From: Chitinophaga filiformis
GTDB lineage: Bacteria; Bacteroidota; Bacteroidia; Chitinophagales; Chitinophagaceae
Direction: 5' to 3'
NCBI RefSeq assembly: GCF_900102545.1
Contig: NZ_FNBN01000012.1
Span: 138,629 to 202,628, forward strand
Length of the DNA stretch: 64,000 nucleotides
Below the pieces are notes generated by a model. The model saw only the letters and a list, made by a program, of their open reading frames with translations, was not told the DNA's origin and made no database searches. The translations under genes were made by a program, and so were the position numbers. Shown piece after piece: positions 34,630 to 43,633 of this stretch; position 1 is the stretch's first letter, and every line of letters starts with the position of its first letter.

Positions 34630-37119
34630 ATGAACAGAACAGGTCTTATTTTGCTATTGTTGCTCTCTGCAGGAGCAGGTCATTTACGGGCGCAGCAAGC
34701 CGGTAACAAGCTGAAACTCTGGTACAAGGAACCAGCCGTTGAATGGTCTCAGGCTTTACCACTGGGTAATGGCCGGTTGGGTGCCATGGTGTTTGGTGGT
34801 ACCAGTGAAGAATTGATTCAGCTTAATGAAGCTACTTTATGGTCCGGCGGACCAGTTAACAACAACATCAATCCGGGCGCAGCTAAATATCTGCCTGCTG
34901 TAAGAGAAGCTTTGTTCAGCGAAAAGTACCATGAAGCAGATAGTATTTTACGGAAGATGCAGGGCGCCTATTCCCAGTCTTTCCTGCCATTAGGAGATGT
35001 GCGTATCCGGCAACAACTGAAAGATACCGTAGTAAGCCAGTATTACCGCGATCTGGATATTGCGGATGCGAAGGCTGTTACCCGTTTCAGCAGTAGCGGT
35101 GTTACCTATACCCGTGAAATGTTCATCTCTGCACCTGACCAGGTGATCGTGATACGACTTAAAGCGAATAAAAAGGGGCAGTTAAACTTTACAGCATCCG
35201 CTTCGAGCCAGCTGAGATACAGTACTGTGGTAACAGGTAAGAAAGAGATAGCAATGAGAGGTAAAGCACCTTCTCAGGCTGATCCCAACTATGTAAACTA
35301 CAACAAAGAGCCCATTAAATATGAAACACCCGGTAGCTGCAACGGTATGCGCTATGAACTGCGTATGCGTGCTATAAGCCCTGATGGTAGTGTTACAACA
35401 GATACCGCAGGTATCACAGTCAGGAACGCAACGGAAGTTACATTGCTGCTGACGGCTGCAACAAGTTTTAATGGTTATGATAAATGTCCGGATAGCGAAG
35501 GTGTGGATGAAAAAGCGTTGGTAGACGGATATCTCAAAAAAGCGGCTGCATTGTCTTACGACAATCTGCTGAAACGTCATGAGCAGGATTATCATACTTT
35601 CTTCAACCGTGTATCTCTGCAACTGGATGGCGCTGATCAGAGTGCATTACCTACAGATGAAAGGCTGCGGCGTTATACAGCAGGAGGGAAGGATGCAACA
35701 CTGGAAAGCCTTTACTTCCAGTTTGGCCGTTATCTGCTGATCTCCAGTTCACGTACAAAAGCGGCTCCTGCTAACTTACAAGGTATCTGGAACAAAGAAT
35801 TACGCGCACCCTGGAGCTCGAACTATACCATCAACATCAATACAGAGATGAACTACTGGCCCGCAGAAGTGTGTAACCTGATGGAAATGCAGCGGCCACT
35901 GTACCAGTTACTAAAAGAATTGTCTGTAACTGGTCAGCATACAGCACACAATTTCTATAATACCCGCGGATGGGTAGCGCATCACAATACAGATATCTGG
36001 GCTATTTCTAATCCGGTAGGAGATAATGGCAAAGGAGATCCGCAGTGGGCTAACTGGATGATGGGTGGTAACTGGTTGTGCCAGTTCCTGTGGCAGCACT
36101 ACCGTTATACAGGTGATGTGCAGTTCCTTAGAGATACGGCATATCCTATTATGAAATCAGCGGCGCTTTTCAGCCTGGACTGGCTGGTAAAAGATCCTGC
36201 TACGGGATTACTTGTTACTGCTCCTGCTACTTCTCCGGAGAATGTGTTCGTATTGGAAAACGGAACGCGCGAAGCCGTATCTATAGCCAGTACGATGGAT
36301 ATGACTGTCATTCGTGAACTGTTCAATAATGTGATCAAAGCAGGTGAAGTATTGAAGGTAGATAATACGTTGCGTGATTCTTTACAGATTGCTGCCGACC
36401 GTCTCTATCCATTTAAGATCGGGAAAGATGGCAGTCTGCAGGAATGGTATAAAGACTGGCCTTCTTCCGAGGTAGAGCACCGTCATATTTCACACTTATA
36501 TGGCCTGTTCCCCGGCGATCAGATCTCTCCTTCAACAACACCTGAACTGGCCAATGCTGCCAAACGTACACTTGAGATCAGAGGTGACGGCGGCACTGGT
36601 TGGAGCAAGGCATGGAAGATCAATACCTGGGCCAGACTGGAAGACGGCAATCATGCGTATAAATTATTGCGCGAGCTGCTGACCCTTACTGGTAAAGGTT
36701 CTATCGATATGCATGATGCAGGCGGTACTTATGCTAACCTGTTTTGTGCACATCCGCCGTTTCAGATAGATGGTAATTTCGGAGGCACTTCCGGTATTGC
36801 ACAAATGTTGCTCAACGGACAATCAAATGCCATACATTTGCTGCCTGCTCTTCCTGATAGCTGGTCTGATGGCAAGGTAAAGGGCCTGCTGGCATTTGAT
36901 GGTCATACGATCGATATGAGCTGGAAAGCGGGAAAGATCACCAGTGTAACAGTGCATGCGACAAGAGCGGGTACCTGTTACCTCGTATCAAAACATCGAC
37001 TGAAAGCAACGGGTAACGCACAGCTGGCGCCTATGAAACCGAAAGATCCATCTGCCGGTTATCCATATGCCCTGCAAACAAGCGCCGGTGGTGTCTATAC
37101 CTTACAGGGAGCAGAATAA
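34630..37119 (+). CDS. GH95 alpha-L-fucosidase (or alpha-L-galactosidase)
   Basis: Inverting exo-glycosidase, periplasmic. The start is placed at MNRTGLIL, giving 829 residues and a signal peptide ending near LRAQ; upstream in-frame sequence to 34528 codes for a Phe-rich stretch that does not fit. GH95 landmarks: WYKEPAVEWSQALPLGNGRLGAM at the start; NYTININTEMNYWPAE at 398-413; EVEHRHISHLYGLFPG from 614, with candidate general acid Glu; GGTGWSKAWKINTWARL; and HPPFQIDGNFGG with Asp714. By comparison with Bifidobacterium AfcA, the Asn pair near 402-404, the Glu near 614-616 and Asp714 are probably the active site. Divergent from the hybrid regulator. Confidence 0.93.
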   Translation: MNRTGLILLLLLSAGAGHLRAQQAGNKLKLWYKEPAVEWSQALPLGNGRLGAMVFGGTSEELIQLNEATLWSGGPVNNNINPGAAKYLPAVREALFSEKYHEADSILRKMQGAYSQSFLPLGDVRIRQQLKDTVVSQYYRDLDIADAKAVTRFSSSGVTYTREMFISAPDQVIVIRLKANKKGQLNFTASASSQLRYSTVVTGKKEIAMRGKAPSQADPNYVNYNKEPIKYETPGSCNGMRYELRMRAISPDGSVTTDTAGITVRNATEVTLLLTAATSFNGYDKCPDSEGVDEKALVDGYLKKAAALSYDNLLKRHEQDYHTFFNRVSLQLDGADQSALPTDERLRRYTAGGKDATLESLYFQFGRYLLISSSRTKAAPANLQGIWNKELRAPWSSNYTININTEMNYWPAEVCNLMEMQRPLYQLLKELSVTGQHTAHNFYNTRGWVAHHNTDIWAISNPVGDNGKGDPQWANWMMGGNWLCQFLWQHYRYTGDVQFLRDTAYPIMKSAALFSLDWLVKDPATGLLVTAPATSPENVFVLENGTREAVSIASTMDMTVIRELFNNVIKAGEVLKVDNTLRDSLQIAADRLYPFKIGKDGSLQEWYKDWPSSEVEHRHISHLYGLFPGDQISPSTTPELANAAKRTLEIRGDGGTGWSKAWKINTWARLEDGNHAYKLLRELLTLTGKGSIDMHDAGGTYANLFCAHPPFQIDGNFGGTSGIAQMLLNGQSNAIHLLPALPDSWSDGKVKGLLAFDGHTIDMSWKAGKITSVTVHATRAGTCYLVSKHRLKATGNAQLAPMKPKDPSAGYPYALQTSAGGVYTLQGAE

Positions 37120-37141
37120 CGTAATGCAGAAATAAACTATT

Positions 37142-38029
37142 ATGCCAGATAACAAGAGAATAGCGCTGATATGTGAAGACCCTGCCAACCTGTTTGAGAT
37201 GGCAAGGAATGAAGACAAAAAACTACTGGAAAGCCTTAATACGCGCGGCTGGACAGCAGAAGTAAAGGACTGGAAAGATCCGCAGGCTGACTGGTCTTCT
37301 TATGGCCTTGTCATTCTGAAGTCGCCTTTTGACTATCATAACAGGCTGAATGAATTCAGGACCTGGCTGCACAAACTGTCGGCATTGGGTGTACGCTTAT
37401 TAAACCCGGTGGAGATGGTGCTGTGGAATGCCGACAAACATTATCTGAAAGAGATCAAAGAAGCAGGATTTTATATCATTCCTTCCATCTTCCTTGAAAA
37501 AGATACTACGACTGATCTTTCGACTTTGTTCACCCGCCTGGGTACTGATAAGATCATTGTGAAGCCTTGTGTAAGCGGTGGTTCAAAGAATACCTTCACA
37601 TTGGTGAAAGGAGACCCGGAATTACCGAAGCATCCCCTGAATGAATTGCTGCGGCAGGAAGCCTTTATTGCGCAGCCATTTTTGAAAGAGATCCATGCAG
37701 GAGAGTGGTCGCTCGTCTTCTTTGGTGGCCGTTTTAGTCATGCGATAGTGAAAAAGCCGAAAGAAGGCGATTTCCGTGTACAACCGCAATACGGTGCTAC
37801 TATTAGTGGTGTACAGCCTGATGCTGCCGTAATCAAAGAAGCAACAGCCCTGGTGCGCCGCTTTGCTGCCGATGCACTGTATACCCGTGTAGATGGCTTG
37901 CTGGTAGATGGTAAACTGGCACTGATGGAATTGGAACTGATAGAGCCTTTGCTCTATACTGCGTTTGAAGAAAGGAGCTTTGAGAATTATCTGGGAGCAC
38001 TGGAGGAAAAGACGATGGTCGTCAACTGA
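37142..38029 (+). CDS. ATP-grasp ligase-like protein
   Basis: Cytoplasmic ATP-grasp enzyme of 295 residues, resembling the glutathione-synthase/RimK-like and DcsG (cycloserine ligase) group. An N-terminal Rossmann-like part (RIALICEDP, YGLVILKSPFDYH) is followed by the ATP-grasp core: KHYLKEIKEAGFYIIPS, KIIVKPCVSGGSKNTF with the ATP-binding Lys, GEWSLVFFGGRFSHAIVKKP, and the metal-binding end LALMELELIEPLLY. Such enzymes join a carboxylate to an amine or similar through an acyl phosphate. It starts 22 bases after the GH95 stop and shares its terminator. The substrate is unknown, and the link to a fucosidase is unusual. Confidence 0.82.
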   Translation: MPDNKRIALICEDPANLFEMARNEDKKLLESLNTRGWTAEVKDWKDPQADWSSYGLVILKSPFDYHNRLNEFRTWLHKLSALGVRLLNPVEMVLWNADKHYLKEIKEAGFYIIPSIFLEKDTTTDLSTLFTRLGTDKIIVKPCVSGGSKNTFTLVKGDPELPKHPLNELLRQEAFIAQPFLKEIHAGEWSLVFFGGRFSHAIVKKPKEGDFRVQPQYGATISGVQPDAAVIKEATALVRRFAADALYTRVDGLLVDGKLALMELELIEPLLYTAFEERSFENYLGALEEKTMVVN

Positions 38030-38049
38030 TCATACATATAACTCATTTC

Positions 38050-38091
38050 AAGGGGTAGGTTGCGCTTAGGCAGCCTGCCCCTTGTTTTTTT
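38050..38091 (+). terminator. Terminator after GH95 and ATP-grasp genes
   Basis: 14-base stem AAGGGGTAGGTTGC with GCAGCCTGCCCCTT (two G-U pairs) around a 6-base loop, followed by GTTTTTTT. Ends the GH95 transcript. Confidence 0.88.
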
Positions 38092-38151
38092 AACAGACGG
38101 GCAAAAAAACACTAAAAATCGCTTTAATCCCCTTCTTTTAAGCATCTGTTC

Positions 38152-38278
38152 CCGCTTCTTCCATATCACAATACCGTCATTTCCATATCATTTCACCGAC
38201 ATTTCTATATCGAATCGATATACATATGAGCCTAAAGTGATATCCAGATGACGTTATAGCGATATGGAGATATAGGAA
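38152..38278. repeat. 22-bp-period repeat array with inverted copies
   Basis: A 16-base motif, CCG-nnnn-TTCYATATC, occurs at 38152, 38174 and 38196, each exactly 22 bases apart. Inverted relatives follow: GATATCCAGATGACG at 38239 and GATATGGAGATATAGG at 38261, again 22 bases apart. The two arms are partly complementary (22 of 32 compared positions), so the whole can be read as an imperfect inverted repeat or an operator array on one face of the helix (about two turns per period). It lies in the 359-base gap before the gene at 38389, whose start is 110 bases past the array. No gene in this gap. Confidence 0.7.
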
Positions 38279-38388
38279 CCAGAACGGTAAAAGAACCTGC
38301 TACAAAGAATATTTGCCGAAGTCAACCATGTTTATTATATTGCTATAGCAACTATCTTATTTCTTGTTAACGCCTGAAAACCAATTAT

Positions 38389-38958
38389 ATGGCAAGAGCT
38401 AAAAACAATCTCCTGTTAGCCCAGGTATCCGGTACTATCGGAAAACAGCTTACAGTGACACAAAGAGCAGGACAGGTCATCCTGGGTAAAGCGAAGACTA
38501 AAAAGGGGAAACGCTATAAATTCTCCCCCAAACAGCTGAATGTACAAACCAGGTTTACTATTGCAACCGAATATGCTGCCTCAGTGAAGGCTGACCCAGA
38601 CATGGTGGCTGCCTACATGGCTGTCGCAAAACCCGGCCAGAATGCCAATAACCTGGCGATAAGAGACTTTTACAATGCCCCGGAAATCCATGAGCTGAAG
38701 GCAGACGAATACACGGGAAAGGCAGGCCAGCATATCAGGGTTCGTGCTACCGATGATTTCCGCGTATACCAGGTCGTTATAAGCATTTATACGGCTTCAG
38801 GAGTCCTGGTTGAGGAGGGGAATGCATTACAGAGTAGAAATGGCATAGAATGGGTTTATACGGCCCGGAATGATAATCCTGAGTATACGGGAGGGAAGGT
38901 AAGGGCAATGGCGGAAGACCTGCCGGGAAACCAGACATTCGAAGAAAGGGTATTGTAA
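38389..38958 (+). CDS. Conserved Bacteroidota protein of unknown function
   Basis: 189 residues, no signal peptide. The start MARAKNNLLLAQVSGTIGKQL with the basic stretch KAKTKKGKRYKFSPKQ, the helical middle (FTIATEYAASVKADPDMVAAYMA) and the beta C-terminal half (IRVRATDDFRVYQVVISI, YTARN) match a family I have seen often in this phylum, frequently in several copies per genome and with no named domain. Residue layout suggests an N-terminal basic tail, a helical bundle and a beta-sandwich. Preceded by the 22-bp repeat array. Function unknown. Confidence 0.75.
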   Translation: MARAKNNLLLAQVSGTIGKQLTVTQRAGQVILGKAKTKKGKRYKFSPKQLNVQTRFTIATEYAASVKADPDMVAAYMAVAKPGQNANNLAIRDFYNAPEIHELKADEYTGKAGQHIRVRATDDFRVYQVVISIYTASGVLVEEGNALQSRNGIEWVYTARNDNPEYTGGKVRAMAEDLPGNQTFEERVL

Positions 38959-39042
38959 ACTGACATAGGGATACCAATAATCTACGGGAGGAGACTATAC
39001 AGACACCACGTTTTATCCGTAGTCTTCGTTGTAGTGCTACGG

Positions 39043-40863
39043 TTAGCCTAAGGTTTTTATAAAATTATCCAGGCTGTCTTCTTTTCCGAGGCCTAATTTC
39101 TGTTTGATCCTGTATCTGGCCATCCTGATACTTTTGGGTTCAATATTAATTCGCGTTGATATTTCCTTATTGGATAGGCCCATCAGTATATAGGAGCAGT
39201 ACTTCATGTCCAGTCTTGTAAGGGAATTGCCGGCGCGTTGCTGCAGCTGTTCGAAGAAACTTGCATGCACCTCTACAAAATCAGTTTTGTGGTCTTCGTA
39301 CTCCTCATCGAGTTGTTGCTGACGTTTGATAAGCTTTTTGATCTCTTCATTGCCGGCTGTATTCTTATCAGCCAGTATTTCCATGATCTGGTTTTTCTCC
39401 TCCTTCTGCAATTGTCCGGCCAGCAGTTCTTTTTCTAAACGTAGCTGCCTTTCCCGTAAGAGTGCCTGTTCTGCAATGAGCTGATTAGTTTCTGCTTCCT
39501 GCAGTTTCACTTTCAGAATGGCTTCCTCTTTCTCTTTATCTATCAACTCCTGTTTACGCATGGAGGCTTTCAGCTTATAGTTGTAAGAGATCAGCAGAAA
39601 TGAGAGCGCGGCAATTCCAGCTATTCCGAGGCCGATATACAGGAGGTTACGTTTTTCCCGGAAAGATGCTTCCTGCTCCAGCAGGGCTATTTTCTGCGCC
39701 TGTTGTGCAGATCGGTATCGTGCATCAATTTTCTGGGCATTGTTGATTTTCTCCTGGTTAAACGCCTCTTCGTTACTGGCTACATAGCTTTTCATGTAGG
39801 ATAAGGCAAGTCTGGCATCATCTTTCTGTTCTGCCACTCTTACCAGAGCGCGATATATACGGGACTGTGTGAGCGGCATTTTAATCGCCGAGCCATCCGC
39901 TTCGCTGAGTGCAGTCAGCAGCAGCTCTTCTGCTTCGTTTACGTTATTGTTCCGGAGGGCATATTCACTGCGTATGCCATAACAATTGATGAGTATTTCT
40001 GTGAGCCGTGTTTCTGTGGCAATCTGCTCTGCCAGCTCCAGATAATGGTATACACTGTCCCGGAAGGACGACGGATAATGCTGGAAATAGATATTGGCAG
40101 TATTCAGCGCAACCGCTGCAGTATTGCTTCTGATGATGATCCTGCCTTTTTCACGGTTGCTGAGCGCGATTGATTTGTTATAGTAAGATAATGCTGAATC
40201 GAGCAGGTTCTGTCTGGTATTTAATTTATAGCAGTCATGGAAATACTGTCCCATGGTATAGTAAGCCGTATTCAATACATCCGCCTCTCCATTGTCTAGC
40301 GCCCGGGCATAGCATTCTTTTGCATAAGCCGCCTGCCTGGTGGTATCTGTGCCATAACTATAAATGCTGGCAAGATAGTGATAGGCGAGCGCTGCATAGG
40401 GTGCTCCGGCAGGAGTCTTAAAGAAATCAACCGCTTTCAGGAGTTTGGAGGCAGCAAGGTCATTTTCGTTATCAATAATATCCAGCCATCCATTCCTGAG
40501 CCACACCATACCTTTTGCCAGCGGATCTTTCGCCTCGTTTACATAAAGAAGCGCACTATCCAGGGCGGCATATGCTGCCGGTTTGTTCTTCTTTTGTACA
40601 AGCAGGTGTGTCCTTGTTGCATAGAGCCAGGCCTTTGCATCTGGTCCCGGAGCATTGGCGGCATCGTTTGTGAACGCGAGGGCCTTGTCAAGGTCCGTTT
40701 CAAAATATGCTCTGGCGAGCTTACAACGAACCATCACTTTCTCATAAGCTGACAAACTGACTTGTGTAAGCTTCTGTTCAAGAGAGTCCCTATACCGTTG
40801 TTGCGCAAACGTAAAAGTGGATAGGCAGGTTAAAATTGATATGGCTATGATCTTTCGTAACAT
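39043..40863 (-). CDS. TPR sensor with membrane helix, coiled coil and LuxR-type DNA-binding end
   Basis: Predicted membrane-bound transcription regulator of 606 residues. Start set at MLRKIIAIS; signal peptide to about 20 (FAQQR). A periplasmic TPR region (about 25-390; repeats such as YHYLASIYSYG, NTAYYTMGQYF) is followed by one membrane helix (about 400-420), a long charged coiled coil (about 425-530), and a helix-turn-helix of the LuxR/GerE group at the end (SYILMGLSNKEISTRINIEPKSIRMARYRIKQKL). This layout is frequent in Bacteroidota; the signal and targets are unknown. Confidence 0.88.
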   Translation of the reverse strand: MLRKIIAISILTCLSTFTFAQQRYRDSLEQKLTQVSLSAYEKVMVRCKLARAYFETDLDKALAFTNDAANAPGPDAKAWLYATRTHLLVQKKNKPAAYAALDSALLYVNEAKDPLAKGMVWLRNGWLDIIDNENDLAASKLLKAVDFFKTPAGAPYAALAYHYLASIYSYGTDTTRQAAYAKECYARALDNGEADVLNTAYYTMGQYFHDCYKLNTRQNLLDSALSYYNKSIALSNREKGRIIIRSNTAAVALNTANIYFQHYPSSFRDSVYHYLELAEQIATETRLTEILINCYGIRSEYALRNNNVNEAEELLLTALSEADGSAIKMPLTQSRIYRALVRVAEQKDDARLALSYMKSYVASNEEAFNQEKINNAQKIDARYRSAQQAQKIALLEQEASFREKRNLLYIGLGIAGIAALSFLLISYNYKLKASMRKQELIDKEKEEAILKVKLQEAETNQLIAEQALLRERQLRLEKELLAGQLQKEEKNQIMEILADKNTAGNEEIKKLIKRQQQLDEEYEDHKTDFVEVHASFFEQLQQRAGNSLTRLDMKYCSYILMGLSNKEISTRINIEPKSIRMARYRIKQKLGLGKEDSLDNFIKTLG

Positions 40864-41062
40864 CCCTCCAAAAATAGGAAAAAGAATCATGTTGGAAAAG
40901 GTGGTGAAATATTAATCATCTGAAAATCATATAAGTTATGTTTTTTGGTAGACGCTTTGTAGACGTTCTTGCCTGTTTATGTAGCCCCATTGTAGCTGCT
41001 GTTTTTATGGTTTTCCTGGCAGCACTGTCTAGGTTTGCACTGTATCAAAAAAACATCATATC

Positions 41063-41389
41063 ATGACAAACCGCACGATGGCCATAGTTGCCTATATCAC
41101 TATTATCGGATGGGTAGTTGCCTATCTGTCATATCGTAAGTCCGACGATAAAAGTCCGCTGGTAAAATATCATCTTACCCAATCAATAGGCATTATTCTT
41201 TTTTCTATAGTGTTAAGTATTGTTAGTGGGGTATTGGTAGGAATACTGCCATCACTGGCCACCTTATTCTATATTATTTCGCTGTGCCCGTTCATATTGA
41301 TGCTGATGGGAATAATAACAGCGTCCAACGAGGCACAGCGCCCTATACCTTTGATAGGTAAGTTAGTGGAGGGGAAGTTTAATCTATAA
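41063..41389 (+). CDS. DUF4870-like small membrane protein
   Basis: 108 residues with three hydrophobic segments (about 6-24, 40-60 and 66-87). TMAIVAYITIIGWVVAYL, the middle YHLTQSIGIILFSIV and the end RPIPLIGKLVEG are typical of the DUF4870/Tic20-like family of small inner-membrane proteins without known function. No neighbours on the same transcript; a strong hairpin follows at 41462. Confidence 0.8.
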   Translation: MTNRTMAIVAYITIIGWVVAYLSYRKSDDKSPLVKYHLTQSIGIILFSIVLSIVSGVLVGILPSLATLFYIISLCPFILMLMGIITASNEAQRPIPLIGKLVEGKFNL

Positions 41390-41461
41390 CCTACAACTGA
41401 GGCGCTGGTCTGGCACTCATTGTAGTTAACCCCTCTAATTGTCGTGTACATAAATAGCTGA

Positions 41462-41495
41462 AAGAGCCGGTCGGTTTTCCGACCGGCTCTTGCTA
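41462..41495. terminator. Terminator after the DUF4870-like gene
   Basis: Perfect 13-bp stem AAGAGCCGGTCGG with CCGACCGGCTCTT around TTTT; the T run afterward is weak, so it may act partly as a transcript-end stabiliser. Confidence 0.7.
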
Positions 41496-41640
41496 CATCA
41501 ATTGGTCTTTCCAGGAGAGATAACGTTTCTTTGGCACTATTTTCTTATTTAATGGCATGTAACCGTTGCAGTTGATGACGATGAGTATTAGATTTTACAG
41601 ATTATATATGTAGCTTCGGGCATTTAACCAATAATACCTG

Positions 41641-42036
41641 ATGAAAATCTATCTGTACATTGCCCTCGCTATCGTACTCCTGTCTCAGGCAGCAGTGTTT
41701 TTTATTGACTTTACAATAGTACAGGCGTTGCTTGTAGCCAGCCTGATCACCTGCTGCTCTATTATCAATATCATCCTGACTTATAAGACAGATTTCAGCA
41801 GGCGTTTCCGTTTCCCGAAAAAGACGATCCGCATCTCGGACAAAAATGTTGAACTCACTAATGTTAGAGTAGCCAGCATGGGACTGATACTTGCACTGTT
41901 TGGTATATACTGCGTTTGGGTGCTGAAAGCAAAAGTTATTGGGCTGGTATTTATAGCCGCTGGTCTTAATTACATTTCTTTTTTCCGTGTAGAGGTACGT
42001 AAACCGGTAGGGAGCGCTCGTGCTACAAACTCCTGA
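41641..42036 (+). CDS. Small membrane protein, unknown function
   Basis: 131 residues with four predicted membrane segments: about 5-22, 27-47, 81-96 and 99-115. A basic cytoplasmic loop (KTDFSRRFRFPKKTIRISDKN) separates the two pairs. No family recognised. It starts 250 bases after the DUF4870-like gene and the hairpin at 41462 lies between them, so it is probably transcribed by itself. Confidence 0.65.
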   Translation: MKIYLYIALAIVLLSQAAVFFIDFTIVQALLVASLITCCSIINIILTYKTDFSRRFRFPKKTIRISDKNVELTNVRVASMGLILALFGIYCVWVLKAKVIGLVFIAAGLNYISFFRVEVRKPVGSARATNS

Positions 42037-42165
42037 AAGTGTGTAGGGGGATGTAATGGCCTGAACGCCCGCTACAAATAGCGTGGTTGGCAGAGTGCTT
42101 ATACTTACAATACAAGTTTATAAGAATCCAGCTTATTGCCGCAGGTGCATTTTTGCTGGGCAAAT

Positions 42166-42203
42166 AAAATGCAAACCCCGCTCTATGAGCAGGTTTTGCA
42201 TTT
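42166..42203 (+). terminator. Hairpin in the gap after the small membrane protein
   Basis: Arms AAATGCAAACCCCGCT and AGCAGGTTTTGCATTT pair over most of their length around a short loop. The 282-base gap (42037-42318) otherwise shows no gene. Confidence 0.6.
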
Positions 42204-42318
42204 ATAGAACTCTCATTCTCAATTCAACTTGCTATTATTCAAATTATTTAGCGAAGAATGACGTACCGATAAGACGTTTTCCGTTGCGATGAATACTCTT
42301 CATTATTTTACGCTTATT

Positions 42319-43419
42319 ATGACCAAATTATCCCTACTACTTATAACGATATTAGTATTAAACAGTTGCCGAAATTGCGAATTAAATAAGTCTGTTTCCA
42401 ACGATCCACGGATTCATATCGGCTATGACCCTCAAATAACTATTGACAGCAGCGACATTTTAATTTTCACTACTTCAAGAAGAAAAGAATATAATACAGG
42501 ATTATCTGACAGCACAAATAGCCTCGTCCAAATATCCGGAGATACTTTAGGATTGTTTTTGAATGATGGCCGGTTTGAGGGTTGCTATCTATCCAGTTTT
42601 ATAATATTACCCGATACAGCATATTCTACGTTTGAACTATTTGATGCCCATACAAAATATAACTACCTACCTTCCTCGTGTTCGATATCATTGAATAAAA
42701 ACACATACCGACCAGGAGATTATCTTACAGTACAAATCAACTACAAAACTATAGGAAAGCACACCAGACATGAAGACGTTTATGATACAGTAACAATTAT
42801 TGGAAAGATAAAATTAAAAATAAGGGACAGAAATTTTACTCAGGAAGATTTTTCCATCGAAAGGAATAGGAATGAATTTCTTTCGTTGCTCAAGCAAAAA
42901 CCTGATACTATAACGGAGCTAAATTTGTTCGGATGCGCATTCACCAGACTCCCACAAGAGATTACGCAATTCGTAAATCTTCAAAAGCTTAATCTAGATG
43001 GTAATGATCTTAGCGGAACTGATCTATCAGAACTAAAACAACTCAGGCATCTTAAGTCTCTCGAACTACATGAATGTAATTTATCTCACTTGCCGGAAGC
43101 GATCCTAAGCCTGTCCGAATTAGAATCATTGGATATTTTCCAGAATAACATCAGTGCAATTCCAGAAGAATTGTACAATCTTACTTCAATAAAACACCTT
43201 TGCATTGGAGGCAATAACATATCTTATTTGTCACCAAGAATTGCTAATCTCATAAATCTGGAAACGTTTGAGACGTCTTCAAGCAAAATCAAGGTTTATC
43301 CTAAAGAAATGACGAAACTGAAAAAGTTAAAAGATTTATATCCCAATGATACCATGGATTACATTCCAGGTTCATTGCTAAAATACGTATGGCACGTGGA
43401 TACGGTTTATCACCATTAG
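42319..43419 (+). CDS. Leucine-rich-repeat lipoprotein
   Basis: Probable surface-anchored protein of 366 residues. The start at MTKLSLLL gives a signal and lipobox ILVLNSCRN (Cys17); the upstream Met at 42289 is less likely. A beta-rich N-terminal domain covers about 20-180. About five leucine-rich repeats follow (about 195-345), for example ITELNLFGCAFTRLPQEI, LQKLNLDGNDLSG, LESLDIFQNNISAIPEEL and IKHLCIGGNNISYLS, which give a curved protein-binding surface. Base composition is visibly more AT-rich than in nearby genes, suggesting recent transfer. Ligand unknown. Confidence 0.82.
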   Translation: MTKLSLLLITILVLNSCRNCELNKSVSNDPRIHIGYDPQITIDSSDILIFTTSRRKEYNTGLSDSTNSLVQISGDTLGLFLNDGRFEGCYLSSFIILPDTAYSTFELFDAHTKYNYLPSSCSISLNKNTYRPGDYLTVQINYKTIGKHTRHEDVYDTVTIIGKIKLKIRDRNFTQEDFSIERNRNEFLSLLKQKPDTITELNLFGCAFTRLPQEITQFVNLQKLNLDGNDLSGTDLSELKQLRHLKSLELHECNLSHLPEAILSLSELESLDIFQNNISAIPEELYNLTSIKHLCIGGNNISYLSPRIANLINLETFETSSSKIKVYPKEMTKLKKLKDLYPNDTMDYIPGSLLKYVWHVDTVYHH

Positions 43420-43633
43420 AGAATTATTATCGGGATTCTGAATTCCCTCATACGGATGAAACTTCGCGAATCTGACCAACTAATAGACATCAACATGCCC
43501 ATTACATGTCAGTTCTTTTATGTCGCTGATTGTTGCCGGCCTGCCTTCATCTGGAAGCCGATGGTAAGTCTGTGCTGATTACTGCTGTAACTCAAACAGG
43601 CGGCCTGTAGTTGTTTTTAATATATTCGGCAAC

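Noticed and set aside
34386..34706. Plus-strand open frame of 106 codons before GH95
   Set aside because: Overlaps the GH95 start in another frame, composition is not protein-like, and the GH95 signal peptide explains the region better.
40869..40876. Exact TAnnTTTG on the minus strand before the TPR/LuxR gene
   Set aside because: It ends only a few bases before the start codon, too close unless the transcript is leaderless.
40940..40965. Two close copies of GTAGACG before the DUF4870-like gene
   Set aside because: Seven-base repeats with no third copy or symmetry; expected by chance.
42085..42150. tRNA-like stretch (GGTTGGCAGAGTGC and AAGAATCC)
   Set aside because: No acceptor stem closes it and the T-arm consensus GGTTCGAATCC is absent; chance similarity.
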